Notes: a model not told the origin generated them from the sequence alone. A DNA stretch of 64,000 nucleotides from Chitinophaga sp. (GCF_019236475.1 NZ_JAFAIX010000012.1:372001-436000), one strand, 5' to 3'. Positions 7,436 through 16,454 are shown, numbered from the stretch's first letter. Made by a program: numbers and translations.

Positions 7436-9193
7436 TTAACCATTCATAGAGATGAGGAATTCCTCATTGTTTTTGGTTCCACGCATATGTTGCAGCATGA
7501 AGTGCATAGACTCATCTGTGTTCATATCTGCCAGGTGATTGCGGAGGATATGGATACGTTTCAGAGAATCTTTATCCAACAGCAGATCATCACGGCGGGT
7601 AGAGGATGCAGATACGTCGATCGCTGGGAAGATACGTTTGTTAGCCAGTTTACGATCCAGCAACAGTTCCATATTACCAGTACCTTTAAACTCTTCGAAG
7701 ATCACCTCATCCATTTTAGAACCGGTATCGATCAGTGCTGTAGCCAGGATAGTGAGGGAACCGCCGTTTTCAATTTTACGGGCAGCACCGAAGAATTGTT
7801 TAGGTTTCTGCATTGCATTTGCTTCCACACCACCGCTTAATACTTTACCAGAAGCTGGAGCTACGGTATTGTGTGCGCGGGCCAGACGGGTGATGGAATC
7901 CAGGAGGATTACTACATCATGTCCGCATTCTACCAGGCGTTTTGCTTTCTGGAGTGCGATAGCAGATACTTTTACGTGTTTTTCTGCAGGTTCGTCGAAA
8001 GTAGAAGCGATTACTTCTGCTTTTACGCTACGTTCCATATCAGTTACCTCTTCCGGACGCTCATCGATCAATACTACCATCAGGTAGATTTCAGGATGGT
8101 TCGTAGCGATAGCGTTGGCTACTTCTTTCAGCAGCATGGTTTTACCCACTTTAGGCTGCGCTACAATCAAACCACGCTGACCTTTACCGATCGGCGTAAA
8201 CATATCCATGATACGGGTAGAGTAGTTATTGGAAGTAGTAGTCAGGCGCAGTTTCTCGAAAGGAAACAGCGGTGTCAGGTAATCGAAAGGAACGCGGTCG
8301 CGCACTTCTTCAGGAGATTTACCATTGATGGTTTCTACTTTCAGCAGTGCGAAATATTTTTCCCCTTCTTTTGGTGGACGGACAGCACCTTTCACAGTGT
8401 CGCCGGTTTTGAGACCAAATAATTTTATCTGAGACGGAGATACATAGATATCATCCGGAGAGCTCAAGTAGTTATAGTCGGAAGAACGCAAGAAACCGTA
8501 GCCATCAGGCATCATTTCCAGTACGCCTTCGCTGACAATTACGCCATCAAATTCGATATTGAAGGCTGGTTCTTTTTTAATATTTGTGAATTTATTTTTC
8601 TGAGTAGTAGTAGCAGCAACAGTATCGTGCTCTTCCGGCATTACAAAGTCGTCATCTTCGTCTTCTTCTTCCTCTTCCTCTTCTTCTACTCTCGCTACTG
8701 GCGCCGGTGTTGCCACTGGTGCTTCTTCTTCCTCCTCTTCTTCTTCCTGCATATCTTCCGTGAATGAAGGGATGATAATATCATCATCATCATCAAATGT
8801 CAGGGAAGGAATGCTGTCCAGGTCAATCTCGAAATTTTTTATTTTGGATTTTGGAGCTGGTTCGGAGTGTTCTTCGGTATCTTTTGATTTGCCAGTTATC
8901 GCTTTTTTCGCTGGTTTCTTTGCTGCTGGTTTCTCTTCTGTGTGGATGGGTTCTTCAACTACGTGTTCGTCTTCTTTCTTTACAGGTTTGCGTTTGCGTG
9001 CTTTCTTTTCTTCGCCATTTGCTTGGCTGTCGGCAGAAGCCATTACCGCTTGTTTATCAAGTATCTTGTAGATAAGGTCCTGTTTGTTCAGTTTCTTCGC
9101 GTTGGGAACGTCCAGCTTCTCGGCGATGTCAAGAAGCTCTGGAACGAGCATGTCGTTCAATTGTAAGATGTCGTACATCATCTGAGTTGTCAA
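7436..9193 (-). CDS. rho: Transcription termination factor Rho
   Basis: 585 residues; the hexameric RNA helicase that ends transcripts. An N-terminal Rho_N/SAP-like helix (about 1-50) is followed by a long Lys-rich then extremely acidic insertion (about 55-210, with several Glu/Asp runs), typical of Bacteroidota Rho and absent from E. coli Rho. The cold-shock RNA-binding domain (GVLEMMPDGYGFLRSSDYNY, about 220-300) and the ATPase domain follow: Walker A AQPKVGKTM near 343-351, LIDERPEEVTDM, and SGGVEANA of the Q/R loop region. The start used is the first of two nearby Met codons. The gene appears monocistronic. Confidence 0.96.
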   Translation of the reverse strand: MTTQMMYDILQLNDMLVPELLDIAEKLDVPNAKKLNKQDLIYKILDKQAVMASADSQANGEEKKARKRKPVKKEDEHVVEEPIHTEEKPAAKKPAKKAITGKSKDTEEHSEPAPKSKIKNFEIDLDSIPSLTFDDDDDIIIPSFTEDMQEEEEEEEEAPVATPAPVARVEEEEEEEEDEDDDFVMPEEHDTVAATTTQKNKFTNIKKEPAFNIEFDGVIVSEGVLEMMPDGYGFLRSSDYNYLSSPDDIYVSPSQIKLFGLKTGDTVKGAVRPPKEGEKYFALLKVETINGKSPEEVRDRVPFDYLTPLFPFEKLRLTTTSNNYSTRIMDMFTPIGKGQRGLIVAQPKVGKTMLLKEVANAIATNHPEIYLMVVLIDERPEEVTDMERSVKAEVIASTFDEPAEKHVKVSAIALQKAKRLVECGHDVVILLDSITRLARAHNTVAPASGKVLSGGVEANAMQKPKQFFGAARKIENGGSLTILATALIDTGSKMDEVIFEEFKGTGNMELLLDRKLANKRIFPAIDVSASSTRRDDLLLDKDSLKRIHILRNHLADMNTDESMHFMLQHMRGTKNNEEFLISMNG

Positions 9194-9394
9194 ATTTTAG
9201 AAGTCATGTGAGGCGGGTACCACTGCATACCAACACGCACCAATTACAAATAATTGTTTTGAGTCAATAAATTTAATTTGAAATTAAATTTGATAGGGAA
9301 TGCTTGAGTTCAGGAACTGCTGATGAAGGTGGTAATCTTTGGACTTGATCAGACAGATTGTATTGCAAGATTAAAACATCTTTTATTATTATCC
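9194..9394. other. Upstream region of rho
   Basis: AT-rich spacer without a supported gene. It should contain the rho promoter on the minus strand, and the leader may be long. An imperfect AT palindrome, 'AATTTAATTTGAAATTAAATTT', lies near 9268-9290. No clear TTTG-N19-TAnnTTTG promoter was identified. Confidence 0.35.
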
Positions 9395-9537
9395 AAAAAA
9401 ATTTACCCCCCAATTCGCCCGTCTTTCCTTGTTGCGTCGCGGTTGCAGCCGCCTTAGCATCGTGGGAAACAGCCCGTAGCTAGGGCTCCGTATCTCCCTA
9501 AACCCGACACTCGTATTATTATATTATCGAGTTTTTT
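9395..9537 (+). ncRNA. Candidate structured noncoding RNA with terminator between rho and asnS
   Basis: A GC-rich island in an AT-rich spacer. Hairpin 1 pairs 9439-9442 with 9449-9452 (GCGG/CCGC). Hairpin 2 pairs 9471-9475 with 9483-9487 (AGCCC/GGGCT, 7-nt loop). A third stem, ACTCG 9509-9513 with CGAGT 9528-9532, runs into a T tract (9532-9537), which suggests a plus-strand transcript ending there. There is no coding potential. The 5' end is a guess. I did not recognise a known family; a minus-strand leader of rho is the main alternative. Confidence 0.45.
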
Positions 9538-9618
9538 AACATTTTATTGGCTATCCAAGGCTTGCATTTCTGCTACTGATTGCAGGTAGCCGGGCTATGC
9601 ACTATGAATATTTCCGCT

Positions 9619-9626
9619 TATTTTTG
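9619..9626 (+). promoter_or_regulatory. Predicted -7 promoter element of asnS
   Basis: TATTTTTG fits TAnnTTTG and lies 20 nt before the asnS start codon, downstream of the terminator-like hairpin at 9509-9537. asnS can therefore be transcribed independently of the structured RNA. No convincing -33 TTTG at the right distance. Confidence 0.45.
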
Positions 9627-9646
9627 CATTCCTAAAATTTATCTAT

Positions 9647-11086
9647 ATGAGCCAAAGGGTAAAAGTCAAACAGATCCTGTCCGATGACAGGGCAAACTAT
9701 GAAGTTACAGTAAAGGGTTGGGTGCGTTCTTTCCGCAACAATCAGTTTATAGCTTTGAATGACGGCTCTACTAATAATATTCTCCAGATCGTAATTGACA
9801 CAGAAAATACAGATCCTACTACCCTGAAACGTATCACTACTGGCGCTTCTATCAGTGCTACTGGTGAAATCATCCCTTCTATGGGTAAAGGTCAACGAGT
9901 AGAACTGAAAGCAAGTACCCTGGAAATCCTGGGCGATTGTGATCCGGAAAAATATCCGCTGCAACTGAAAAATAGACCCAGCCTGGAATACCTGCGCGAA
10001 ATTGCTCACCTGCGTTTCCGCACCAACACTTTCGGCGCTATTTTCCGCCTCCGCAGCTCCCTCGCATTTGCAGTACATAAATTCTTCAACGAAAAAGGAT
10101 TCCAGTACCTGCACACCCCTATCATCACCGCTTCCGACGCTGAAGGCGCCGGCGAAATGTTCCGCGTAACCACCCTGGACCTCAAAAATCCTCCACGCAC
10201 AGAAAACGGTGAGATCGACTTTAAAGAAGATTTCTTCGGCCGTTCCACCAACCTCACCGTTTCCGGCCAACTGGAAGGTGAACTCGGTGCGATGGCGCTC
10301 AGCGATATCTATACTTTCGGACCTACCTTCCGCGCCGAAAACTCCAATACAGCCAGACACCTGGCGGAATTCTGGATGATCGAACCGGAAATGGCCTTCT
10401 ATGAACTGGAAGATAACATGAACCTTGCCGAGGAATTCATTAAATACGTTATCAGATACGCACTGGAAAATAACCGCGAAGACCTGGAATTCCTCGCTGG
10501 CAGACTTGTGGAAGAAGAAAAACAAAAACCACAGGCAGAACGCAGCGATATGGGCCTGATCGAAAAATTGGAGTTCGTTGTTAACAACGAATTTATGCGC
10601 TTGACTTACACCGAAGCCATCTCCATTTTGAAAGACAGCAAGCCTAATAAAAACAAGAAATTCCAATACCTCATCGAAGGTTGGGGCGCTGATCTCCAGA
10701 GTGAACACGAAAGATACCTGGTAGAAAAACATTTCAAAAAACCAGTGATCTTAACAGACTATCCGAAAGAAATCAAATCTTTCTACATGAAGCTCAATAG
10801 CGACGGCAAAACCGTTAGAGCAATGGATATCCTGTTCCCTGGTATCGGTGAAATCGTAGGTGGTAGCCAACGTGAAGAAGACTACGATAAATTGGTAGGT
10901 CGTATGCAGGAAATGGGCGTGCCAGTAGAAGAACTTAGCTGGTTCCTCGATACTCGCCGTTTCGGTACTGCGCCACACGCAGGTTTCGGTCTGGGCTTCG
11001 AACGCCTCGTGTTGTTCGTTTCCGGTATGACTAACATCAGAGATGTTATTCCTTTCCCAAGAACACCGAAGAATGCAGAATTCTAA
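9647..11086 (+). CDS. asnS: Asparaginyl-tRNA synthetase
   Basis: 479 residues. A class IIb aminoacyl-tRNA synthetase that charges tRNA-Asn. An N-terminal OB-fold anticodon-binding domain (about 17-110, 'VTVKGWVRSFRNNQFIALNDGS') precedes the catalytic core. Class II motif 2 is seen as 'FGPTFRAENSNTARHLAEFWMIEPE' near residues 223-247 and motif 3 as 'GFGLGFERLVLFVSGMTNIRDVIPFPR' near 446-472. The NTARHLAEFWM and IRDVIPFPR signatures favour AsnRS over AspRS. An acidic-lysine insert (near 275-300) is normal for bacterial AsnRS. Confidence 0.97.
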   Translation: MSQRVKVKQILSDDRANYEVTVKGWVRSFRNNQFIALNDGSTNNILQIVIDTENTDPTTLKRITTGASISATGEIIPSMGKGQRVELKASTLEILGDCDPEKYPLQLKNRPSLEYLREIAHLRFRTNTFGAIFRLRSSLAFAVHKFFNEKGFQYLHTPIITASDAEGAGEMFRVTTLDLKNPPRTENGEIDFKEDFFGRSTNLTVSGQLEGELGAMALSDIYTFGPTFRAENSNTARHLAEFWMIEPEMAFYELEDNMNLAEEFIKYVIRYALENNREDLEFLAGRLVEEEKQKPQAERSDMGLIEKLEFVVNNEFMRLTYTEAISILKDSKPNKNKKFQYLIEGWGADLQSEHERYLVEKHFKKPVILTDYPKEIKSFYMKLNSDGKTVRAMDILFPGIGEIVGGSQREEDYDKLVGRMQEMGVPVEELSWFLDTRRFGTAPHAGFGLGFERLVLFVSGMTNIRDVIPFPRTPKNAEF

Positions 11087-11109
11087 TCATTACACTATAC
11101 TGTAATCAT

Positions 11110-11141
11110 AGCGAAGGGCCGACGATTGTCGGCCCTTCGCT
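11110..11141. terminator. Strong hairpin between convergent asnS and a secreted-protein gene
   Basis: A 14-bp perfect stem, AGCGAAGGGCCGAC with GTCGGCCCTTCGCT, has a GATT loop. There is no long T tract, but its position just after asnS and between convergent genes fits a terminator or transcript-end stabiliser. Confidence 0.65.
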
Positions 11142-11152
11142 ATGTTACTCAG

Positions 11153-11860
11153 TTAATAAAAAAGAATGTGTGCGAAAAGTGAGTCTAAATGTTGTCTATT
11201 TTTAATATTATTTCCCAATTCAAACAAGTCCCAACCGCCAATAAAAGGACTAAAACCAGCGTCAACAAAATGATGCAGGTAGCCCGGAACATATCGCGGC
11301 CGTACGTTTCGCGCTTCCAGTACCTGTTGCTCCTTCCATATCTTTTCCAATACTGTGATCAATGATATTGAATCGATTTTATTAACGGAAGGTAACTGGG
11401 CCATGCGCTGCATTTGCGTCTTGGTATATATACGGGTTTGAGTACTGCTTTTTAAAACTTTCTTTGTTTGCCGAACTGCTTCATCCCTCGTTGCATAATT
11501 TCCAGTTGCTTTGATAATAAAGATACTGGTATCATTTTCAGTCTGGTTAACAATGAGGGCTGGTGCATAATATAACTTCTTCGTTCCTTTCCTCTCTTCC
11601 ATTACGAAAAAATACCGCTGATTCTCATATATAACCGTATCCACTTTATTCACAGTTCTTTTTCCATTTAATGTGATTAAATCTTCTTTAAAGCCTGTTT
11701 CACTCACATTTCTTGGAGTAATCTGCGTTCCGCCGACATACCATGTATTATCATATTTGACTCCATCTGGCATGAAATAATACGTTCCATAAGGAAACCG
11801 CTGGGCACCACAATAATTAGCCACGAATAGCAGGACAGCAAACAGAATAGTCTTTTTCAT
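11153..11860 (-). CDS. Secreted protein of unknown function
   Basis: 235 residues with a Sec signal peptide (about 1-20, MKKTILFAVLLFVANYCGAQ). It could be processed by signal peptidase I after GAQ; the single Cys is not in a clean lipobox. The body is rich in Tyr, Thr and Lys with predicted beta strands (for example 'RYFFVMEERKGTKKLYYAPALIV') and a more helical C-terminal third. I do not recognise the family. It stands alone between convergent asnS and the divergent exbD-like gene. Periplasmic or outer membrane-associated location is inferred from the signal peptide only. Confidence 0.65.
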   Translation of the reverse strand: MKKTILFAVLLFVANYCGAQRFPYGTYYFMPDGVKYDNTWYVGGTQITPRNVSETGFKEDLITLNGKRTVNKVDTVIYENQRYFFVMEERKGTKKLYYAPALIVNQTENDTSIFIIKATGNYATRDEAVRQTKKVLKSSTQTRIYTKTQMQRMAQLPSVNKIDSISLITVLEKIWKEQQVLEARNVRPRYVPGYLHHFVDAGFSPFIGGWDLFELGNNIKNRQHLDSLFAHILFY

Positions 11861-11984
11861 AAGTATAGGTTTGAAATGAGGTTTTACGAAAATATAAAAT
11901 ATCCTTTATGGAATGTTCGCTTTAAATCATCTATTTACTGAAAGCGCTTTCAACCATTTTTCGTTTATTCTAAACTGTTATACA

Positions 11985-12515
11985 ATGGCTGAAATAAATA
12001 CTACTTCCTCCGGCAGCAACCGGCATGGCAAAAAAAGATCTGTGAAAAAATCTACTCGTGTGGATATGACGCCTATGGTGGATCTTGGGTTCTTGTTGAT
12101 CACCTTCTTTATGTTGACAACAACTTTATCACAACCTAAAACTTTGAATCTTATCATGCCCACCGATGATGGTAAAACCCGTACCGCTTTGGCTGAATCC
12201 AAAGCACTGACTGTGATTCTTGGTCCGGAAAATAAAGTAGCCTGGTATGAAGGTATGGGCAATGATCCACAACGGCCACCAGAACTGCATTACACCAATT
12301 TTGCTAATGCCAATGGCATCCGCGATGTCATCATCCATAAAAAAGGAAGGGTGCAAGATCAATTCCATAAAAACGATCTGACAGTGCTGATTAAGGCTGA
12401 TAAATCTGCCAATTACAAGAACCTCGTGGATATGATGGATGAAATGCTGATTAACCAGATTGATAGATATGCAGTGGTAGACATCACCCCGCAGGAGTCT
12501 CAGTATTTCCACTGA
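11985..12515 (+). CDS. ExbD/TolR family biopolymer transport protein
   Basis: 176 residues from ATG 11985; the frame is open further upstream, but the region before this Met has no protein character. A short cytoplasmic N-terminus rich in Lys/Arg leads into the family signature 'RVDMTPMVDLGFLLITFFMLTT' (about 26-47), with the membrane Asp of the proton channel. A periplasmic domain follows. ExbD works with ExbB in proton-driven energisation of TonB or related machines. No exbB or tonB gene is adjacent, so this is an orphan copy. Bacteroidota commonly carry several ExbD paralogues. Confidence 0.88.
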   Translation: MAEINTTSSGSNRHGKKRSVKKSTRVDMTPMVDLGFLLITFFMLTTTLSQPKTLNLIMPTDDGKTRTALAESKALTVILGPENKVAWYEGMGNDPQRPPELHYTNFANANGIRDVIIHKKGRVQDQFHKNDLTVLIKADKSANYKNLVDMMDEMLINQIDRYAVVDITPQESQYFH

Positions 12516-12521
12516 GCCACA

Positions 12522-12565
12522 GGAGCCATTCCGACCGAAATTCCCCGGGAAACCGGAATGGCTCC
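12522..12565 (+). terminator. Inverted repeat after the exbD-like gene, possible terminator
   Basis: GGAGCCATTCCG (12522-12533) is the exact complement of CGGAATGGCTCC (12554-12565), with a 20-nt loop that includes a smaller CCCCGGG palindrome. There is no T tract, so termination would be weak. It separates exbD from the oxygenase gene. Confidence 0.5.
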
Positions 12566-12613
12566 CATTTGGGCAGGATTTCCTAACTTTACCGCTCCAA
12601 AACAATAGATATT

Positions 12614-13570
12614 ATGGGAATTACTCACTCGATCCCTTCCGTAGATCTTGCGGATTTCACCTCAGGCGATGCCAGTCGCAAGGCTGCCTTTGTGCAACAA
12701 TTGGGAAAAGCTTATGAAGAAGTTGGATTTGTAGCCGTTAAGAATCATGGAATTCCTGATGAGCTGATCGCAGACCTCTACAAATACGTACAGGAGTTCT
12801 TCAAACTCCCATTTGATACCAAACACCAATACGAAATTCCGGAATTGGCTGGCCAACGTGGCTACACTTCTTTCGGTAAAGAGCATGCGAAAGGTTATGA
12901 AGCACCAGATCTGAAAGAATTCTTCCAGTTCGGTCAAACCGTAGAAGACAACGATCCTACCGCAGAATTTTACCCTGAGAATGTACAGGTGGCTGAAGTA
13001 CCAGCTTTCACCCCTACATTCTTCAAGGCTTACCGTGGTTTTGAACAGTCTGGCCGTTACCTGCTGCAGGCAATCGCCCTGTACCTGGGTCTGGACGAAA
13101 ACTATTTCGACAGTAAAATTCACAATGGTAACTCTATCCTGAGAGCCATTCACTACCCTCCTATCACCCAGGAGCCTAAATCTGCTATCAGAGCGGAACA
13201 GCATGAGGATATCAACCTGATTACCCTGCTGGTAGGCGCTTCTGCTGATGGTTTACAGATCCTGGACAAGCAAGATAACTGGGTACCTGTGACTTCCCTG
13301 CCTGAACAAATTGTAGTAAACGTAGGCGATATGCTGCAACGTCTTACCAATAACAGGCTGAAATCCACTACCCACCGAGTAGTAAACCCTCCTCGCGAAA
13401 TGTGGAGCACTTCCCGTTTCTCCATTCCTTTCTTCCTGCATCCAAAATCAGATATGAAGTTGGATAGCCTGGAAAGCTGCATCACCAAAGAAAATCCGCT
13501 GGCTTATGAGCCTATCACTGCGGGTGAATACCTGGATGAGCGTCTGCGCGAAATTGGTCTGAAAAAATAA
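12614..13570 (+). CDS. Fe(II)/2-oxoglutarate-type oxygenase (isopenicillin N synthase-like family)
   Basis: 318 residues. The DIOX_N domain (about 5-120: 'IPSVDLADF', 'GFVAVKNHGIPDELI') precedes the 2OG-FeII_Oxy jelly roll. Iron ligands are visible: HxD as 'EQHEDINLITLL' (His197, Asp199) and a distal His in 'STTHRVVNP' (His254), followed by the co-substrate Arg in 'TSRFSIPFFLHP'. The family covers many oxidative reactions (ethylene-forming, gibberellin-type, IPNS-like); the substrate cannot be read from sequence. It is monocistronic, with a strong terminator downstream. Confidence 0.85.
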   Translation: MGITHSIPSVDLADFTSGDASRKAAFVQQLGKAYEEVGFVAVKNHGIPDELIADLYKYVQEFFKLPFDTKHQYEIPELAGQRGYTSFGKEHAKGYEAPDLKEFFQFGQTVEDNDPTAEFYPENVQVAEVPAFTPTFFKAYRGFEQSGRYLLQAIALYLGLDENYFDSKIHNGNSILRAIHYPPITQEPKSAIRAEQHEDINLITLLVGASADGLQILDKQDNWVPVTSLPEQIVVNVGDMLQRLTNNRLKSTTHRVVNPPREMWSTSRFSIPFFLHPKSDMKLDSLESCITKENPLAYEPITAGEYLDERLREIGLKK

Positions 13571-13597
13571 TCCTGCAATAGTCATTGCTAAAATGAA

Positions 13598-13630
13598 AAG
13601 TCCCGGAAAGCACAACACTTTCCGGGACTT
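13598..13630 (+). terminator. Terminator after the oxygenase gene
   Basis: Perfect 13-bp stem, AAGTCCCGGAAAG with CTTTCCGGGACTT, and a 7-nt loop. It lies 28 nt after the oxygenase stop codon. Confidence 0.75.
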
Positions 13631-13892
13631 TAACTTTGGCTCTACTAACAGTAGTTGCTATCGCTTTAATGGTTTTTCAACGTTTGGATATGGTTATGGT
13701 GATCTCAGTGCTGTAATAATGCACCGTCATATGAGGCTACTCGATTCCAGAATTAAACGGCATGGACAACGGATAAAAGGCCATAATCACTAATACAGCT
13801 CCAGTTTATGCAACTACCGTGCCTGTAATATCACCCTAGGTTGGTTTTATTAGCAACACTGTTGTATTTTGTGCTATTTTGTATCTTAAGAA
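13631..13892. other. Spacer between the oxygenase terminator and chrA
   Basis: No gene is supported. A 66-codon frame overlapping the terminator has no protein character. The final 60 nt carry AT-rich TATTTTGTG / TATTTTGTATC motifs close to a -7 consensus and may be the chrA promoter. Confidence 0.35.
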
Positions 13893-15125
13893 TTGAATTC
13901 GCAAAGGCTAACCACCGGAACTAAAACTGTGTTTCTACGTCATATTCCATTTCTAAAAGCAGTGCTTTTACATAGCATCACTGCCTACGGTGGCCCGCAG
14001 GGGCACCTGGCGATGATGATGAAAACCTTCGTCCAACAACGTAAGGATATCACTGAACAGGAACTAATGGAATATAATGCCTTTTGTCAGTTGCTGCCAG
14101 GAGCATCCTCCTCACAAACACTGACCCTCATCGGCTATAAAAGAGGGGGCGTTATGCTCGCCATACTCACCCTCCTGATCTGGATCACACCGGCCTGCCT
14201 CCTCATGGGCTGTCTGAGCTTCCTCCTGCAATACTTTGATACAAGCACCCTGCAGACAGACATTTTCAGATATGTACAGCCTATGGCAGTCGGATTCCTA
14301 GCCTATGGTGGTATCAAAGCTTTTAAAATCAGTATCCGAAATACGGCTACCTGTTGTATCATGGTGGTGGCGATGGTTTCTGCCTACTTCCTGAAATCAC
14401 CCTGGACTTTCCCCGTTCTCATTATACTCGGTGGAATCGTTTCTAACTTCAGTAATAAACGTATCCCTGATATCGAAGATAAACCCAGGAAAATCCAATG
14501 GGGCAATATTTGGCTCTTCGTACTGCTATTCGTCTTGGCAGGATTCTTTTCTGAGCTTTCCCGTACCCATAACTGGATAACCAGAAGGCCTTTCAACCTC
14601 TTTGAGAACTTCTATCGTTTCGGCAGCCTTGTATTTGGCGGAGGCGATATTCTCATCGCGATGATGCTGGAACAGTACGTATTTCGTGCTAAATCACAGT
14701 TCCTGAGTGCAGAAGAATTATTGACGGGTGCAGGTATTATGCGAGCGCTACCGGGGCCAACCTTCTCTATTTCTGCCTATGTAGGCGGTATGGCTATGCG
14801 TAGCCTGGGACCAGGCTATCAACTGCTGGGATGTATCCTGGCGCCAGTGGCGATCTTCCTCCCCAGCCTTCTCTTGGTGCTATTCTTCTTCCCGATATGG
14901 AATAACCTGAAAAAATATGTGGTCATCTATCGCGCCTTGGAAGGGATCAACGCGGTAGTAGTAGGGATTATGTGGGCCGCCACGTTCATTTTGTTGGGCG
15001 CTATCCAGATAAATCCTATCAATATTTTGGTCATCATTTCCACACTAGGACTCCTGCTTTTCAGCAAGGTGCCCTCTCCTGTGATCGTATTGACCTGTGT
15101 AGCCCTGGGATGGCTACTCCACTGA
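13893..15125 (+). CDS. Chromate transporter, ChrA family (two-domain)
   Basis: 410 residues, 10 or more hydrophobic segments. Each half carries a CHR-domain motif: N-terminal 'SITAYGGPQGHLAMM' and 'YNAFCQLLPGASSSQTLTLIGYKRGG' (about residues 28-92), C-terminal 'FGGGDILIAMMLEQYVF' and 'GIMRALPGPTFSISAYVGG' (about 248-305). The two-domain architecture is that of long-chain ChrA exporters, inner membrane proteins that expel chromate; some members move other anions. The start taken is TTG at 13893. The 3' end overlaps the convergent response regulator by 12 nt. No chromate reductase or regulator is next to it, so the physiological substrate is uncertain. Confidence 0.85.
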   Translation: MNSQRLTTGTKTVFLRHIPFLKAVLLHSITAYGGPQGHLAMMMKTFVQQRKDITEQELMEYNAFCQLLPGASSSQTLTLIGYKRGGVMLAILTLLIWITPACLLMGCLSFLLQYFDTSTLQTDIFRYVQPMAVGFLAYGGIKAFKISIRNTATCCIMVVAMVSAYFLKSPWTFPVLIILGGIVSNFSNKRIPDIEDKPRKIQWGNIWLFVLLFVLAGFFSELSRTHNWITRRPFNLFENFYRFGSLVFGGGDILIAMMLEQYVFRAKSQFLSAEELLTGAGIMRALPGPTFSISAYVGGMAMRSLGPGYQLLGCILAPVAIFLPSLLLVLFFFPIWNNLKKYVVIYRALEGINAVVVGIMWAATFILLGAIQINPINILVIISTLGLLLFSKVPSPVIVLTCVALGWLLH

Positions 15126-16454
15126 TATGTTATATTCTTTGATCTTATTGTAAAGTGTAGTCAGACCTATATCCAATAGCTCTGCTGCCTTGGTTTTGTT
15201 TCCTTTGACATGTGCCAGCACCCGCGCAATATGGTGCTTTTCCACATCTGCGAGTCGCATAGAGGAGGGCTCTCCAAGTCCCTGCTGGAAATCAAAAGGC
15301 AATGCGGAGGTATCCAGTGTATCCGTATCCGTGAGGATAGCTGCTCTTTCAATCACATTCTTTAATTCCCGGATATTCCCTTTCCAAGAATGGCGTTGTA
15401 GGGCGTCCAGAAAAGCGGGCGTCATGCCGGAGATACGTTTGTTCAACTTAGGAGCTACCTGTTCAATAAACCAGGACGCCAGCAATGGAATGTCCTTACG
15501 GCGTTCATTGAGGGAAGGGAGCACTATCTGGAAGGCGCTCAGGCGGTAAAACAGATCCGACCTAAAATGGCCATCATTGATCTCTTTTTCGAGATTACGA
15601 TTGGTAGCGGCGATGATACGGACATCTGTTTTGGTGGGTTTGGATTCTCCTACTTTGTAGAATTCCTGCGCTTCCAATACACGTAACATTTTGGCCTGTA
15701 ATTCCACCGCCATCTCCCCTATTTCATCCAGGAAAATGGTACCTCCCCTAGCTTCTTCAAAAAATCCTTTCTTATCCTTTACGGCGCCGGTAAAAGACCC
15801 AGCTACGTGACCAAACAATTCGCTTTCCAGGATTTCCTTGCCAAAGGCGCTACAGTTCACGGCTACAAAAGGAGCCTGACTGCGACTACTCCCCTGGTGG
15901 ATAGCTTGTGCAAATACCTCTTTCCCGGAACCTGTTTCTCCTAGTAGTAAAACGGTCATGTCTGAGAGGGAAACCTTCCGAGCCAATGCTATAGCGGTGT
16001 TTATTTCAGGGGAATTTCCGAGGATGCTATCAAAGCTATATTTCCCTCCCAGCTTCTTTTCCAGGTCGCGGATGCGGAACTGTAATACCGCTTTGTCCAT
16101 CGCCTTACTGACGAGGGGCAGGATGCGATTATTATCATCTCCTTTGGTGATATAGTCGAATGCCCCGTTTTTTATGGCTTGTACGCCATCGGCGATATTG
16201 CCGAAAGCCGTTAGCACAATTACTTCTGTCTGTGGATGCTTACCACGGATCGTTTGCACGAGTTCTACCCCATTCCCATCCGGCAGCTTGACATCGGATA
16301 ATACGACCTGTATATCCTCTTTATCGAGGATTTTCATGGCGCTGCGGATGTTGGCAGCTTCCAGCATGGTATACCCTTCCAGCGCCAACAGGCGGCTCAT
16401 CAGCTTACGAAGCTGATCTTCATCATCGATGATTAAGATGTGACCTTTAGACAT
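15114..16454 (-). CDS. Sigma54-dependent response regulator (NtrC family)
   Basis: 446 residues: receiver domain (about 1-120; DDED at 10-13, phospho-Asp in VLSDVKLPDG), AAA+ ATPase (about 145-375; Walker A LGETGSGKE, Walker B GTIFLDEIGEM) and Fis-type HTH (about 405-446, 'HHIARVLAHVKGNKTKAAELLDIGLTTLYNKIKEY'). The sigma54-contact loop reads GSFTGA instead of GAFTGA. It should activate sigma54 promoters on phosphorylation. No kinase is directly adjacent. It lies 47 nt downstream of the ku-ligD-type pair on the same strand and could be in the same transcript. Confidence 0.9.
   Translation of the reverse strand: MSKGHILIIDDEDQLRKLMSRLLALEGYTMLEAANIRSAMKILDKEDIQVVLSDVKLPDGNGVELVQTIRGKHPQTEVIVLTAFGNIADGVQAIKNGAFDYITKGDDNNRILPLVSKAMDKAVLQFRIRDLEKKLGGKYSFDSILGNSPEINTAIALARKVSLSDMTVLLLGETGSGKEVFAQAIHQGSSRSQAPFVAVNCSAFGKEILESELFGHVAGSFTGAVKDKKGFFEEARGGTIFLDEIGEMAVELQAKMLRVLEAQEFYKVGESKPTKTDVRIIAATNRNLEKEINDGHFRSDLFYRLSAFQIVLPSLNERRKDIPLLASWFIEQVAPKLNKRISGMTPAFLDALQRHSWKGNIRELKNVIERAAILTDTDTLDTSALPFDFQQGLGEPSSMRLADVEKHHIARVLAHVKGNKTKAAELLDIGLTTLYNKIKEYNISVE

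Noticed and set aside
9458..9490. Resemblance of 'GTGGGAAACAGCCCG' to a 23S rRNA segment
   Set aside because: The match covers only a short common word; neighbouring sequence does not continue as rRNA, so no rRNA fragment is called.
9395..9537. 6S RNA, SRP RNA or RNase P RNA identity for the structured island
   Set aside because: The plus-strand transcript lacks complementary 5' and 3' ends for a 6S rod, the SRP GGAAGCAGCC tip, and the length and GAGGAAAGUCC core of RNase P.
9632..10732. Reverse-strand 366-codon open frame opposite asnS
   Set aside because: It is a shadow of the asnS codon pattern on the other strand, Phe-rich and with no domain logic; asnS is certain.
13593..13793. 66-codon frame after the oxygenase gene
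   Set aside because: It begins inside a perfect terminator stem and has no protein-like composition.
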